This document shows positions 16,827 to 27,499 of a stretch of DNA of 64,000 nt, in pieces. This DNA is from Thermomicrobiales bacterium. GTDB lineage: Bacteria; Chloroflexota; Chloroflexia; Thermomicrobiales; UBA6265. The DNA lies in NCBI GenBank assembly GCA_020432165.1, contig JAGQGU010000001.1, forward strand, positions 120,655 to 184,654, given 5' to 3'. Positions within the stretch are counted from its first letter, which is position 1; every line of letters begins with the position of its first letter. Both the position numbers and the translations under genes were made by a program. Below the pieces are notes generated by a model. The model searched no databases, had not been told where the DNA came from, and saw nothing but the letters and a program-made list of their open reading frames with translations.

Positions 16827-17819
16827 GTGACTCGCTCGACCAGAGTCGTAGTCAGTGCGTCAATCGCATACGACTACATCATGCATTTCGACGGCTCGTT
16901 TGCCGATCACATTCTTCAGGACAAAGCCCACACACTCTCCGTTAGCTTCTTGCTCGATTCGTTCAAGCGACAGCATGGTGGTGTGGCCGGGAATATGGTC
17001 TACAACCTCAGTCTCCTGGGCGTACCGACATCGCTGGTTGGCACCGTTGGCCAGGATTTCGGATCCTATCGCGCCAAGCTGGAAAACCTCGGTGTCGATC
17101 TCAGCCATGTGATTCAGGACGACGATGATTTCACCGCTACCGCGTTCATGAACGCGGACAATGTTGGCAATCAGATCGCTTCCTTCTATCCGGGCTCGAG
17201 TGCCGATGCGCAGAAGATCGACGTGACCGATATCGCGAGCACGGCCGCCTACGGTATCGTCAGCGCCGGTGATCCGGGCGCGATGGTGAAGCACACCGAA
17301 GAGATTGCGGCTGCGGATGGATGCGAGTTGATCTTTGATCCGGCTTTCCAGATCGTCATCCTCAGCCCCGAGCAAATCGCCCGCGGCATCGAGTTGGCCG
17401 ATATCGTTATTGGCAACGACTACGAGTTTGGCATGATGACAAACAAGACCGGTTTGAGCGTGGACGATATCGCCGCCCGGCGACCGATGACGGTGATCAC
17501 CTATGGCAGTCGCGGTAGCGAGATTCGTGCCAATGGCGAGAGCCATCTCATTCCGATCGCGCCGACGAAGCAGTTTGGCGATCCTACCGGCGGTGGCGAT
17601 GCTTATCGCGCTGGACTCATCGCGGGCTTGTTGATCGGTGCTGATCTGCCTGTGGCCGGACGAATGGCCGCGCTCACCAGTACCCATGCGATTGAGTATC
17701 ACGGTGCGCAGGAACATATTTTCACACCAGAGGGATTCGTGAAGCGGTTCGACGAATCGTTCCCGGATTACGCTGGTGCAGTTTCAGTTGAAGCGTTGGC
17801 GGGGCTCGCCGCGCAGTAA
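16827..17819 (+). CDS. PfkB-family kinase, probable adenosine kinase
   Basis: 330 residues starting at GTG 16827 with AGGAG upstream. The ribokinase-like fold is clear: an early HGGVAGNMVYNLSLLG segment corresponds to PfkB signature 1, and the C-terminal FGDPTGGGDAYRAG segment corresponds to signature 2, with the catalytic Asp near residue 257. Substrate cannot be read from sequence alone. It is followed 33 nt later by ahcY and then metK. AhcY releases adenosine, so phosphorylating adenosine to AMP would pull that reversible reaction forward. That makes adenosine kinase the best guess; a ribokinase or fructokinase role remains possible. Confidence 0.75.
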   Translation: MTRSTRVVVSASIAYDYIMHFDGSFADHILQDKAHTLSVSFLLDSFKRQHGGVAGNMVYNLSLLGVPTSLVGTVGQDFGSYRAKLENLGVDLSHVIQDDDDFTATAFMNADNVGNQIASFYPGSSADAQKIDVTDIASTAAYGIVSAGDPGAMVKHTEEIAAADGCELIFDPAFQIVILSPEQIARGIELADIVIGNDYEFGMMTNKTGLSVDDIAARRPMTVITYGSRGSEIRANGESHLIPIAPTKQFGDPTGGGDAYRAGLIAGLLIGADLPVAGRMAALTSTHAIEYHGAQEHIFTPEGFVKRFDESFPDYAGAVSVEALAGLAAQ

Positions 17820-19115
<1,296 letters not shown>

Positions 19116-19160
19116 TCGCAATCTCGAACGAACGTAATTTATCAGCCAAAGGACACGGTC

Positions 19161-20369
19161 ATGGCGAACACGTTTGACGCTTCAGAGCGCCTGCTCTTCA
19201 CTTCGGAATCGGTTACTGAGGGACATCCGGACAAGGTCTGCGATCAGATCTCCGATGCTGTGCTCGATGCATTGCTCGAACAGGACCCCATGAGCCGGGT
19301 GGCGTGCGAAACCAGCACAACCACCGGACTCGTGATGGTTTTTGGTGAGATCACCACCGAGGGCTATGTCGACATCCAGACCATCGTTCGTGATGTCATG
19401 AACGATATCGGTTACAACCACTCCGTCGCCGGTTTCGATGCCTCCCAGGCTGGCGTTATCGTTGCGATCAAGGAGCAAAGCCCCGATATCGCTGGTGGCG
19501 TCAACGTGGCGCTGGAAGAGCGGAGCGGCACCTCTGCCGATCCGTTCGACAACACCGGTGCCGGTGATCAGGGCATGATGATCGGCTATGCCAGCAACGA
19601 GACTCCCGAACTCATGCCGCTGCCGATCAGCCTGGCGCACAAGGTTGCACGTAAACTGGCCGATGTCCGCAAGAGTGGCGAGGTCCCGTACCTCCTACCC
19701 GACGGCAAGAGCCAGGTAACGGTGGAGTACAGCCAGGGAAAGCCGATTCGTGTCGATACTGTGGTTGTTTCCACGCAGCACACGGATGATGTCACCAACG
19801 AACAGATCCAAAAGGATGTGAAGGAGAAGGTTATTCTTCCGGTCGTCCCGAATGAATTGATTGACGATCAGACCCGGTTCATCATCAATCCCTCTGGCCG
19901 ATTCGTTATCGGTGGACCAATGAGCGATGCCGGTCTGACTGGCCGGAAGATCATTGTCGATACCTACGGAGGCATGGCGCGCCACGGTGGTGGCGCCTTC
20001 AGCGGTAAGGATGCGACCAAGGTCGACCGTTCGGCAGCCTACGCTGCTCGCTACGTCGCCAAGAATGTCGTTGCGGCTGGTCTGGCGGACCGCTTCGAGC
20101 TGCAGATCTCTTATGCCATTGGGATGAGCCATCCGACCTCGGTGATGTGCGAGACCTTTGGTACCGGCAAGATTGCGGATGCGAAGATTGAGGAGTTGGT
20201 GCTGAAGCACTTCGATCTGCGCCCGGCCGCGATCATCCACAATCTTGATCTGCGTCGCCCAATCTATCGTCAGACCGCTGCCTATGGTCACTTCGGTCGC
20301 GACGATCTGAACCTGCCATGGGAACAGACCGATAAGGCAGAAGCACTGCGTGCTGACGCCGGTCTCTAG
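19161..20369 (+). CDS. metK: S-adenosylmethionine synthetase
   Basis: 402 residues. It makes SAM from methionine and ATP. The three-domain family is recognisable from [21 protein letters not shown] at the start, [12 protein letters not shown] in the middle, and the second signature [25 protein letters not shown] precedes the ATG with good spacing. It ends the SAM-cycle operon and is followed by a terminator. Confidence 0.97.
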   Translation: MANTFDASERLLFTSESVTEGHPDKVCDQISDAVLDALLEQDPMSRVACETSTTTGLVMVFGEITTEGYVDIQTIVRDVMNDIGYNHSVAGFDASQAGVIVAIKEQSPDIAGGVNVALEERSGTSADPFDNTGAGDQGMMIGYASNETPELMPLPISLAHKVARKLADVRKSGEVPYLLPDGKSQVTVEYSQGKPIRVDTVVVSTQHTDDVTNEQIQKDVKEKVILPVVPNELIDDQTRFIINPSGRFVIGGPMSDAGLTGRKIIVDTYGGMARHGGGAFSGKDATKVDRSAAYAARYVAKNVVAAGLADRFELQISYAIGMSHPTSVMCETFGTGKIADAKIEELVLKHFDLRPAAIIHNLDLRRPIYRQTAAYGHFGRDDLNLPWEQTDKAEALRADAGL

Positions 20370-20392
20370 GTACGACGAGAAATAATGGTATT

Positions 20393-20420
20393 GGGCATCA
20401 CATTCGTGGTGCCCTCTTTC
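20393..20420 (+). terminator. Terminator of the SAM-cycle operon
   Basis: A perfect 9-bp stem GGGCATCAC/GTGGTGCCC (20393-20401 with 20406-20414) with loop ATTC is followed by TCTTT. Confidence 0.85.
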
Positions 20421-20500
20421 CAATTTTCGGTTTCGTCGTACACTAGGTCAGAAGTTTCGGGTATTGAGGGAGCGCTCCCACACATCTCTGTCGAGTTGCC

Positions 20501-20866
20501 ATGAAGTTCGTCATCACTATCGTGCAAGCTTATGATTGCGACCGCCTCCTCCGGGCACTCACTGGTGCTGGTTTTGGCGCGACCAAAATCTCCTCCGTCG
20601 GCGGATTCCTCCGCATGGCGAACTGTACGACCATGATGGGTATGGAAGATGAGCAGCTACCGGAAGCGATTCGTATTATCGAATCGGTAGCCAAGCGACG
20701 GGTTGAGGTTAAGATGGATACCTCGGAGGCGGAGTATAGCGAGTGGGTGAGCGCTGGCTTCCATGAAGTTCAGATCGGTGGCGGCATCGTTTTTGTTCTA
20801 CCGTTGCAGGAGATCTATCGTATTCATCCCGACTACATCGAACGGAAAACCAAAACACCGGCGTAA
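20501..20866 (+). CDS. darA: Cyclic di-AMP receptor, DarA/PstA (DUF970) family
   Basis: 121 residues, PII-like. The start MKFVITIVQAYDCDRLLRALTGAGF and the ATKISSVGGFLR segment are hallmarks of the DarA/PstA receptors, which bind c-di-AMP as trimers in the cytoplasm. The B-loop region carries an insertion of typical size. The downstream target of DarA proteins is not known in general. The stop codon lies inside the terminator stem. A related PII-like function with another ligand is unlikely but possible. Confidence 0.88.
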   Translation: MKFVITIVQAYDCDRLLRALTGAGFGATKISSVGGFLRMANCTTMMGMEDEQLPEAIRIIESVAKRRVEVKMDTSEAEYSEWVSAGFHEVQIGGGIVFVLPLQEIYRIHPDYIERKTKTPA

Positions 20867-20886
20867 TCGTACGCCGGTGTTTTGCA
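20852..20886. terminator. Bidirectional terminator between darA and the SWIM gene
   Basis: A perfect 14-bp stem (20852-20865 with 20870-20883) with an ATCG loop carries AAAA and TTTT at its ends. It overlaps the darA stop codon and lies just past the convergent SWIM gene. Confidence 0.88.
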
Positions 20887-20896
20887 TCAGTATCTC

Positions 20897-21172
20897 CTAA
20901 AGCGGATCAGCATCACCTTGCGTGCTATAGCGCACATCATCGTTCAGCATCTTCCCGAGTACAAGTTGCAGCGCCATAACGTGGCTGCATGTTTCCAGAA
21001 TATGACTTTGGAAGGTGTGGCAGGAGCATTTCCAACCCTCCGGTGTCAGCGAAACATGATAGTCGTCATTATCTCCCGAGATGGTGGCGTCGAGCGTGGT
21101 GAATTTCACACGCTCCGGTTCATGAGCATAGCGATGGGCTTTCTCGATTTTGCCGATCATGCTGGAGTTCAT
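20897..21172 (-). CDS. SWIM zinc-finger protein
   Basis: 91 residues. The motif Cys49-x-Cys51 ... Cys62-x-His64 (WKCSCHTFQ ... CSHVMAL) is the SWIM zinc finger, CxCx(n)CxH, found in DNA- or protein-binding proteins. The N-terminal part is a short strand-rich region that reads like the usual segment preceding SWIM domains. An internal ATG at 21160 is an alternative start. No enzyme domain is fused. The upstream region carries a possible promoter and a short leader frame. Confidence 0.8.
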   Translation of the reverse strand: MNSSMIGKIEKAHRYAHEPERVKFTTLDATISGDNDDYHVSLTPEGWKCSCHTFQSHILETCSHVMALQLVLGKMLNDDVRYSTQGDADPL

Positions 21173-21249
21173 GGCCTGTGCTCCCGATTACAAAGGCGCT
21201 TGTGCGCCGCAAATATCGTCACCAGCAGAATGCTACGGGAGACACAAAA

Positions 21250-21275
21250 GCCGCTCGGGGTTATTCCCCTGCGGC
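21250..21275 (-). terminator. Hairpin with T-tract upstream of the SWIM gene (possible attenuator)
   Basis: GCCGC-TC-GGGG-TTATT-CCCC-T-GCGGC forms a two-part stem. On the minus strand it is followed by TTTTG. It lies between a candidate promoter and the SWIM gene, and it overlaps the stop of a 19-codon frame, so it may terminate part of the SWIM transcript. Confidence 0.6.
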
Positions 21276-21320
21276 TCGGCAGTGTCCATATTCATAGCGA
21301 TGTGCATCACGTGGTTTCAT
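21261..21320 (-). CDS. Possible 19-residue leader peptide
   Basis: ATG 21320 to TAA at 21263-21261 encodes MKPRDAHRYEYGHCRAAGE. GGGAG lies about 10 nt upstream. Its stop falls inside the hairpin at 21250-21275. No run of one amino acid is present, so classical amino-acid attenuation is not suggested. The frame could be chance. Confidence 0.25.
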   Translation of the reverse strand: MKPRDAHRYEYGHCRAAGE

Positions 21321-21381
21321 GACGACGTCACTCCCGTTAGCTCCACCACCGCCTCGTGGTCTCGCCTGCTGTTATGCATGC

Positions 21382-21409
21382 AGTATACCCAAGATTCACG
21401 GTTTGCAAA
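21382..21409 (-). promoter_or_regulatory. Candidate promoter for the SWIM gene
   Basis: On the minus strand TTTGCA (21404-21409) and TATACT (21382-21387) are 16 nt apart in an AT-rich stretch. Apart from this, the leader frame and the hairpin, nothing was seen in the 21173-21520 gap. Confidence 0.45.
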
Positions 21410-21520
21410 CCGATTAAGAGGGAACGTTGCAAGATTGTTATGCGGCATGCTTTTTGGCATACAGCAAACGGGAACCATTCGGTCCCCGCTGCTCGAATTC
21501 TGGATTGAAGGAGCTACCGA

Positions 21521-22378
21521 CTACTCTTCGGGAGCCTCTTCATCGGTGTCGATATCGCCGCTGATGAACTCATCGTCATCGTCAGACGGATCGAGATCAT
21601 CGTCCATATCCTCGTCGTCATCACCGAGATCGGCCGCATCCTCATCCTCGTCACCGAAGTCGAAGTCATCACCCTCGCGCTGCGAAAGCTGTTCACGTTC
21701 ACGCAGCAGATCCTGATGAGCGATATCCTGGCGTGGGAAGGTCATGATCCGTTCAGATTCCTCGGCACGCGCGGTCTCACGGATGATGAAGCGCAGGCTT
21801 CCCATGCTTTGACCGAGTGCGTAGGCGTCGAACTCATGACCGATTGCCATCAGGCGTGCCATGCGGCTACCGATGACCTGATCGACCTGACCGAGCTCAA
21901 CGCCCTCCATGGTTTTGACATAGACGCGCTCGCCTTCAACCACCAGTTTGAGCTGGTCGCCAGGAGCTACTAACGCGAGAATATCGTTCTCCACAGGATG
22001 CGCGAGATCATCGATCCAGGTCTTGCCGATTTCTTCGACAAAGACATTTGCTGGCGGGATCGCCTGGGTGCGCACCACACCAGTATCTGCGGCATCGTCG
22101 GTCTTGTAGATGGTCTCCAGACGCTGCAGATTGCGGCGAGCAATCATGTTAGCGGGATCAGCCTTCAGCGCTTCCAGATAGCTTTCGCGGGCGGCACCAA
22201 GCTTGCCCAGTTCCATATAGGCGCGACCCTTGCGATTCAGCGCCTCGGCATCGCGCGGGAAACGATCAAGGTACTCCTCGTTCAGTGCGATGGCTTCTTC
22301 CCAGTTATTGGCAAGGCTGGCGTCCAGCGCGTACTGATAGAGTTGCTTCTTGGTCTTTGGCTTCTGTGCAGATGTCAA
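21521..22378 (-). CDS. TPR protein with long acidic tail
   Basis: 285 residues. The N-terminal 90 residues form about two to three tetratricopeptide repeats (ALDASLANNWEEAIALNEEYL, AEALNRKGRAYMELGKLGAA). A middle domain (about 105-210) has strands such as KLVVEGERVYVKTMEGVELGQV. The last 50 residues are almost only Asp and Glu. The start is TTG 22378, with GAAAGGA upstream and no ATG available. It follows miaB on the same strand with a 57-nt gap, so co-transcription is likely. The function is unknown; TPRs suggest protein contacts and the tail may bind basic partners. Confidence 0.8.
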   Translation of the reverse strand: MTSAQKPKTKKQLYQYALDASLANNWEEAIALNEEYLDRFPRDAEALNRKGRAYMELGKLGAARESYLEALKADPANMIARRNLQRLETIYKTDDAADTGVVRTQAIPPANVFVEEIGKTWIDDLAHPVENDILALVAPGDQLKLVVEGERVYVKTMEGVELGQVDQVIGSRMARLMAIGHEFDAYALGQSMGSLRFIIRETARAEESERIMTFPRQDIAHQDLLREREQLSQREGDDFDFGDEDEDAADLGDDDEDMDDDLDPSDDDDEFISGDIDTDEEAPEE

Positions 22379-22435
22379 CGTATATGTTCCTTTCCTCTCC
22401 GGCTACATTCCGCCGGCAATTTCTCAGATTGATGA

Positions 22436-23830
22436 CTATCGGGGTGCCGAAACAGCTTCACCCAGCAAATACCACGGACTCGGTTGCGTGATGCGGACAT
22501 CAACGAACTTGCCAAGCACATCGGTCTCGCCATTGTCGTCGAAGTGCACGAGTGTGTTGCCTCGGGTACGACCGGTCCAGCGACCCTTCTCCTTGCTTTC
22601 CACGAGCACCTCGTAGGTATCACCCTTGCGTAGATCATTCAGCTCGGTGCAGACATGCAGTTGCAGGTTCTCAAGTGCCTGGTGCCGTCGCCATTTCTCT
22701 TCGTGCGGCACATCATCGTCCCAGCGTGAACTGAGCGTGCCGGGGCGCGGCGAGTACATGGCCAGATGCACCTTGTCGCAGCGTGTCTGCTCCAACATGT
22801 CGTAGGTCTGCATGAACTGCTCTTCGGTTTCGCCCGGGAAGCCCACAATGATATCGGTGGCAACGGTTACGCCGGGCACCTTTTCGCGTGTGGTAGCAAT
22901 GCGTTCCATCCACAAGTCGCGCGTGTAGGTGCGGCGCATACGTCGCAGGACTTCGTTGTCGCCCGCCTGGACCGGCAGGTTCATATGCTCACAGGCGCTG
23001 GGTAGCTCAGCAATGGCATCGAGAACATCATCACCCATGTACTTCGGATGCGATGTCAGGAAGCGCAAGCGTTCAAGACCAGGAATCTTGTCGACCGCAG
23101 TCAACAGTTTGGAGAGCGAGCTCTTCTCTTCGAGATCGTAGCCGTAGGCGTTTACGGTCTGACCAAGCAGTGTCACCTCGCGCACGCCCGAATCGACCAG
23201 GCGTTCAACCTCGGTGACGATGTCCTTGAACGGTCTGCTGGTCTCCTTGCCGCGACGGTAGGGCACAATGCAATAGCTGCATACGAAGTTGCAGCCGTAA
23301 ATGATCGGCACGAATGCCGAGACACCCACCTTGTTGCCACTGAGCTGTGGTTGATAGTAGTGGGGGAGGCTGGCGAGATCGTCCTCCAGTAGTTCGAGTT
23401 CTGGCACAACGGCTACAAGCGCATCAAAATCGCTGGGATTGAAGAAGAGATCGACGTGCGGGAAGCGTTGCTTCAACTTCTCCTGCTGGCGTGTGACCAT
23501 ACAACCGGTGAGCACTAATGGCATTTCCGGCTTCTCGCGCTTGAGGCGCGCCAGATAATCGAGGCGACCGGCAACTTTGTCTTCGGCAGCCTGTCGCACC
23601 ACGCACGAGTTGAGAATGACAATGTCCGCGTCGTTCTCGCTCTCCGCCTTGCGATAGCCCACTTCCTGCAGCATCGCTGCGACTTTCTGGCTATCGGCCT
23701 CATTCATCTGGCAACCCATGGTCCAGATGAAGAACTTCTTGCCATTGGAGGGAATGGGATGGCTGCTCATCGGTACCGGTTGTGATTGTTGGTCGTGGGG
23801 CACCAATGGAATAACGGTTCGGGTTTGCAC
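22436..23830 (-). CDS. miaB: tRNA-2-methylthio-N6-dimethylallyladenosine synthase
   Basis: 464 residues from GTG 23830, chosen because GGAGG lies 6 nt upstream; the frame continues to 23851 without such a site. MiaB adds a methylthio group to i6A37 in tRNAs reading UNN codons. The N-terminal domain holds cluster cysteines Cys40 (MGCQMNEADS), Cys76 (NSCVVR) and Cys110 (TGCMV). The radical-SAM triad is Cys180, Cys184, Cys187 (CNFVCSYC). A C-terminal TRAM domain follows with RTRGNTLVHF. The N-terminus is about 25-30 residues longer than usual ahead of the first conserved strand; a start at ATG 23770 is also possible. Confidence 0.95.
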   Translation of the reverse strand: MQTRTVIPLVPHDQQSQPVPMSSHPIPSNGKKFFIWTMGCQMNEADSQKVAAMLQEVGYRKAESENDADIVILNSCVVRQAAEDKVAGRLDYLARLKREKPEMPLVLTGCMVTRQQEKLKQRFPHVDLFFNPSDFDALVAVVPELELLEDDLASLPHYYQPQLSGNKVGVSAFVPIIYGCNFVCSYCIVPYRRGKETSRPFKDIVTEVERLVDSGVREVTLLGQTVNAYGYDLEEKSSLSKLLTAVDKIPGLERLRFLTSHPKYMGDDVLDAIAELPSACEHMNLPVQAGDNEVLRRMRRTYTRDLWMERIATTREKVPGVTVATDIIVGFPGETEEQFMQTYDMLEQTRCDKVHLAMYSPRPGTLSSRWDDDVPHEEKWRRHQALENLQLHVCTELNDLRKGDTYEVLVESKEKGRWTGRTRGNTLVHFDDNGETDVLGKFVDVRITQPSPWYLLGEAVSAPR

Positions 23831-24097
23831 GGAAGCCTCCGGAATGTGCACAACATGGATGCCCTGATGGAATGTGGCTCCATCAAGGCACCCTTGGTAA
23901 CGACTCAGTATACGAGATTCTTCTCATCGCTGCCGAGGATGATTTTGGACCAGGGGTGCTTAACGCCCGTACGAACGCGTCGACGCTGTCGCCTCCCATG
24001 CGCTACCTTAACAGGGGGAAGACACCTCACCCGATCCCTGCGCGTTGGAATGTGTAGGGAAGCACACACATCATCTTCCCGGGAGGCTCAAGTCCGC

Positions 24098-24979
24098 ATG
24101 ACGTCTATTAAGGCGAGACTCACATCGGTAGCGTCGATTGTCGTGTTACTCTCGCTCCTGTTCACATCTATTCCTCTGAAATCATCGGTATCCGCGCAGG
24201 GCGTTGGTTGGCTTGGCGATGATTCCGTGAGCTATCTCACCTCATCTGGCATCACGGTGATGGTGCCCTCTTGGGTTCCCGGACCGGTCAATGGTGTGGC
24301 TCCGGAGATATCTGCGGGTGGCGGTAGTTATGGCATTTACTTCTACTACTCAGGCACGACTTTTCTCTACATCACGGGAGTTGCCGGTGCAGGCTTCCCG
24401 GGTGGATCCGAGGCAAACCTCAATGTGCAATTGAGTGTTAACGCCAGCGTTCAGGGGTATTCCGCGATTCAGGACATTGGTATCCCGGAAGGATCCTCAA
24501 CACCTATCTACGACAAAGTCATGTGGATTCAGAACGGTGTGCTTTACACGATTATGGGTAATGGCCTCGATACTGATTCCCTGACTCTGGCGAACAGCTC
24601 CGTGGCACTCTACGCTCCCGTTGCACCGGCTCCAACCGATGTTCCGGTGGTCACGCAGCCGGAGGAAGCGTCGAGTTCTTCTTCGTCGACCTCAAGCTCT
24701 TCAGGAAGCGATACCGGTGGCACGTCTCAAACATCAACCACCTCGCAGACATCGGGTTCATCCGTCGTGCAACCAACACCAACTCCCACGCTGCTCAGCG
24801 ACGGGACGGATGGAGCGGTTTATCCGAGTCCAACCGAACCAACCGATGGCACCAATGGTCCCATACCACCCGTGACCGCCAACGACGGCACCGGCGGTGC
24901 GTGGCTATCGCCGAGCGATTTCTTTCTGGAATCGGGTGCTATTGCCCGGAGGGTTGTCGAGCATAGTTTTGCTGCGTAA
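24098..24979 (+). CDS. Secreted protein with Ser/Thr-rich linker, unknown function
   Basis: 293 residues from ATG 24098, preceded by GGGAGG; the frame is open further upstream but that part overlaps miaB. A clear signal peptide (basic start, VASIVVLLSLLF core, SVSAQ cleavage) leads to a beta-rich domain (about 38-180) with many Gly, Tyr and Ser. A low-complexity Ser/Thr/Pro linker follows (about 190-245), then a short tail. There is no anchor, so it is probably released or wall-bound. The composition resembles the two secreted proteins at the left end, but clear sequence similarity was not seen. Confidence 0.78.
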   Translation: MTSIKARLTSVASIVVLLSLLFTSIPLKSSVSAQGVGWLGDDSVSYLTSSGITVMVPSWVPGPVNGVAPEISAGGGSYGIYFYYSGTTFLYITGVAGAGFPGGSEANLNVQLSVNASVQGYSAIQDIGIPEGSSTPIYDKVMWIQNGVLYTIMGNGLDTDSLTLANSSVALYAPVAPAPTDVPVVTQPEEASSSSSSTSSSSGSDTGGTSQTSTTSQTSGSSVVQPTPTPTLLSDGTDGAVYPSPTEPTDGTNGPIPPVTANDGTGGAWLSPSDFFLESGAIARRVVEHSFAA

Positions 24980-25042
24980 ACAGGCAAATCCTCATCCGAT
25001 AACTGGAATCCAGTAACTCGGTAAACAACGAAAGATGGAACG

Positions 25043-25080
25043 AAGAGATAGCCCGCAAGGCTGTCTCTTCTGGTTTTGCG
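25043..25080 (+). terminator. Terminator after the secreted-protein gene
   Basis: An 11-bp stem AAGAGATAGCC/GGCTGTCTCTT (25043-25053 with 25059-25069, one G-U pair) is followed by CTGGTTTTG. Confidence 0.75.
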
Positions 25081-25204
25081 TAGGCCGCGTTGCTGGTTAT
25101 CCCCACCAGAGAATGTCGCGATAGGCTGCTGTTGGCGAGAGATGCTCGGGATCAGACTGTTGCTTGGGGGTGACCTCAACGGATCTGGTTACGAGGAGAA
25201 AACC

Positions 25205-27409
25205 ATGAACGCATACACAAACTCATTTGGCAAGTTGGGAAGGCTGAGTGCATCCCACCCGTGGATTACCGTCGTCGTCTGGATCGCATTGGCGGTGGCG
25301 ATCATCTTTGCAGGAGCGAACACAACGGCGTTCGACCCTGATCGCCAGTTCACTGTTGATATCGAGTCCGAGACAGCCTCAACTGTTGAAAACCAGGCAT
25401 TCGGCACGGATGGCGGTGCCGATGAGATGATCGTAATCCAAAGCGATCAGTACACCGTGACCGATCCAGAGTTTCGGGCGGTGACGGATGGATTTCTCGC
25501 GAATCTCACGCCCTTTGCCGACGACATTGTCGCGATCACCTATTACTACGATGCCCCGGATGAACCGGCCATGCAGCAGCTGGTGAGTCAGGATCAGCGG
25601 ACACTCCTGATCCCAATCGCGCTGCACGGGGAGTGGTCGGACTATGATGCGCGCTGGTCAGAACTCGAGCAGGTTTTTGAGGCCTCTCAAGTCGACGGGT
25701 TCTTCCTTGGCGGTATCGGAGATATTTCCTCCGGAGAGATCAGCGAGATCGTCTCCAGCGACATGGAGAGCGAAATCAAGGTTGGTATCCCGGCCGCGCT
25801 TATCGTTATGGTCGTTGTCTTCGGTGCATTGGTCGCCGCCGGACTTCCGCTTCTTCTCGGTGTGACGACGATTGGTATCGGTACGGGCATCGTGACGCTG
25901 CTCGGTTCGCGGATCTACATATCTGACATCTCCTTCACGATGGTCAGCATGATCGGTCTCGCGGTCGGAATCGACTATTCGCTGGTGTTGGTGGAGCGCT
26001 ACCGTCAGGAACGGAAAAATGGTCGTATCAAACTGGATGCTGTCGAGGTTGCCTCTGCGACTGCAGGTAAAGCCGTCTTCTTCAGCGGTATGACGACGGT
26101 GATGGCCCTCTTCGGTGTCTTCTTCGTACCCATGGCGGAGTTCCAGGGTATGGGACTCGCCATGTCCATCGCGGTCGCTGTCGCAGTATGTGCAGCGTTG
26201 ACGCTCTTGCCTGCATTGGTCGCGATCGTGGGCGACTGGATCAACTTCCCCCGTATTGCAACCATTCGAAAACTGCGCGCGCAGGATGCCAGCGGCCAGG
26301 AGCCGGCTCCGGTGGCGGAGAAGCATGGTGCCTGGGGCAAGCTTTCGAGCGCTGTCGTGGCACGTCCGGTCGTCAGTGCCGCGGCAGTTACGCTCTTGCT
26401 GGTATTGGCTTCGTTGCCGGCATTGACAATGGAGCTGGGGCAGGCGTCTGTCTTCAGTCTGCCGGAGAGCCGGTTCGTTAGCAGTTACGAGATCGTCTCT
26501 AACGAATTTGCGGTCGGTATGGAATCACCTATTAAGGTTGTCCTTCGGGGCAATGCTGCTACGGACGAGAATGTCGCGGCCATTCAGTCCCTGTTTGCAA
26601 ATGATCAGGTATTTGGACCGACGTCAGTAATGACCAGCGATGATGGTAGCGTGATCATTATCGAGTCGCCGCTGACGGTAGAGATGAGTAGTGCATCGGC
26701 CCAGGCCGCTGTGAAAGAGCTCCGTAATGCTGATCCTGTCCAGAACGCAGGAAGCGACGCCCTCGTTGGCGGTGATCCGGCAGAGGTATACGACTTCAAC
26801 CACGTGCTGAGGGATTCATTGCCAAAGGTTCTGTTCTTCGTCCTGTCGTTGAGTTTCGTTGTGATGATGCTGGCATTCCGCTCAATCACCGTGCCGCTGC
26901 TCTCAGTCGTGCTGAATCTGCTCTCGGTTGGTGCTGCCTATGGCTCGGTGGTGCTGGTCTTCCAGCACGGGTTTATGGCGGATCGGTTGGGGCTGATCCA
27001 GGTTGATACCATCGTCAACTGGCTGCCGATCATTCTCTTCTGCATCCTCTTCGGCTTGAGTATGGACTACCACGTCTTCGTTCTGAGTCGCGTTCGTGAA
27101 GTCTGGGATCGCACTCGCAATATTGATCAGTCGATTATCGAAGGCATCAATCACACGGGTCACATCATCACTGGCGCCGCTGTCATCATGATCGCTGTGT
27201 TTGGGAGCTTCGCCCTCGGTCGTGTATCCGAGATGCAGCAGATCGGGTTTGGCCTGGCTCTGGCGGTCTTTGTCGATGTGATGCTGGTGCGATCGATTCT
27301 TCTTCCCGCTGGATTGAAGTTGCTCGGGAAGTACGCCTGGTGGTGGCCGAAGTCCCTGGGTTGGGTTCCGAATCTGCAGATTGAAGGCCAAGCTGCACCC
27401 CAGCAATAG
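25205..27409 (+). CDS. MMPL family RND transporter
   Basis: 734 residues from ATG 25205, which has GAGGAGA upstream. Two repeats each have one membrane segment, a large extracytoplasmic domain (about 40-190 and 430-560) and a five-helix bundle. The conserved Asp-Tyr pairs of the MMPL proton-relay sites occur as GIDYSLVLVERYRQE in the first half and SMDYHVFVLSRVRE in the second. Family members export lipids, hopanoids or siderophores across the membrane using the proton gradient. The substrate cannot be told. It stands alone between terminators. Confidence 0.92.
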   Translation: MNAYTNSFGKLGRLSASHPWITVVVWIALAVAIIFAGANTTAFDPDRQFTVDIESETASTVENQAFGTDGGADEMIVIQSDQYTVTDPEFRAVTDGFLANLTPFADDIVAITYYYDAPDEPAMQQLVSQDQRTLLIPIALHGEWSDYDARWSELEQVFEASQVDGFFLGGIGDISSGEISEIVSSDMESEIKVGIPAALIVMVVVFGALVAAGLPLLLGVTTIGIGTGIVTLLGSRIYISDISFTMVSMIGLAVGIDYSLVLVERYRQERKNGRIKLDAVEVASATAGKAVFFSGMTTVMALFGVFFVPMAEFQGMGLAMSIAVAVAVCAALTLLPALVAIVGDWINFPRIATIRKLRAQDASGQEPAPVAEKHGAWGKLSSAVVARPVVSAAAVTLLLVLASLPALTMELGQASVFSLPESRFVSSYEIVSNEFAVGMESPIKVVLRGNAATDENVAAIQSLFANDQVFGPTSVMTSDDGSVIIIESPLTVEMSSASAQAAVKELRNADPVQNAGSDALVGGDPAEVYDFNHVLRDSLPKVLFFVLSLSFVVMMLAFRSITVPLLSVVLNLLSVGAAYGSVVLVFQHGFMADRLGLIQVDTIVNWLPIILFCILFGLSMDYHVFVLSRVREVWDRTRNIDQSIIEGINHTGHIITGAAVIMIAVFGSFALGRVSEMQQIGFGLALAVFVDVMLVRSILLPAGLKLLGKYAWWWPKSLGWVPNLQIEGQAAPQQ

Positions 27410-27422
27410 TCTGGCTATATGC

Positions 27423-27465
27423 AAAAGGGGATCGACCTCTCGTGAGGTCGATCCCCTTTTGTTTG
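27423..27465. terminator. Bidirectional terminator between convergent MMPL and kinase genes
   Basis: A perfect 17-bp stem (27423-27439 with 27444-27460) with a TCGT loop carries AAAA at one end and TTTT at the other. Confidence 0.92.
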
Positions 27466-27499
27466 CTATCTGATTGGTGATGGCGCTGTAGATGCCGGA

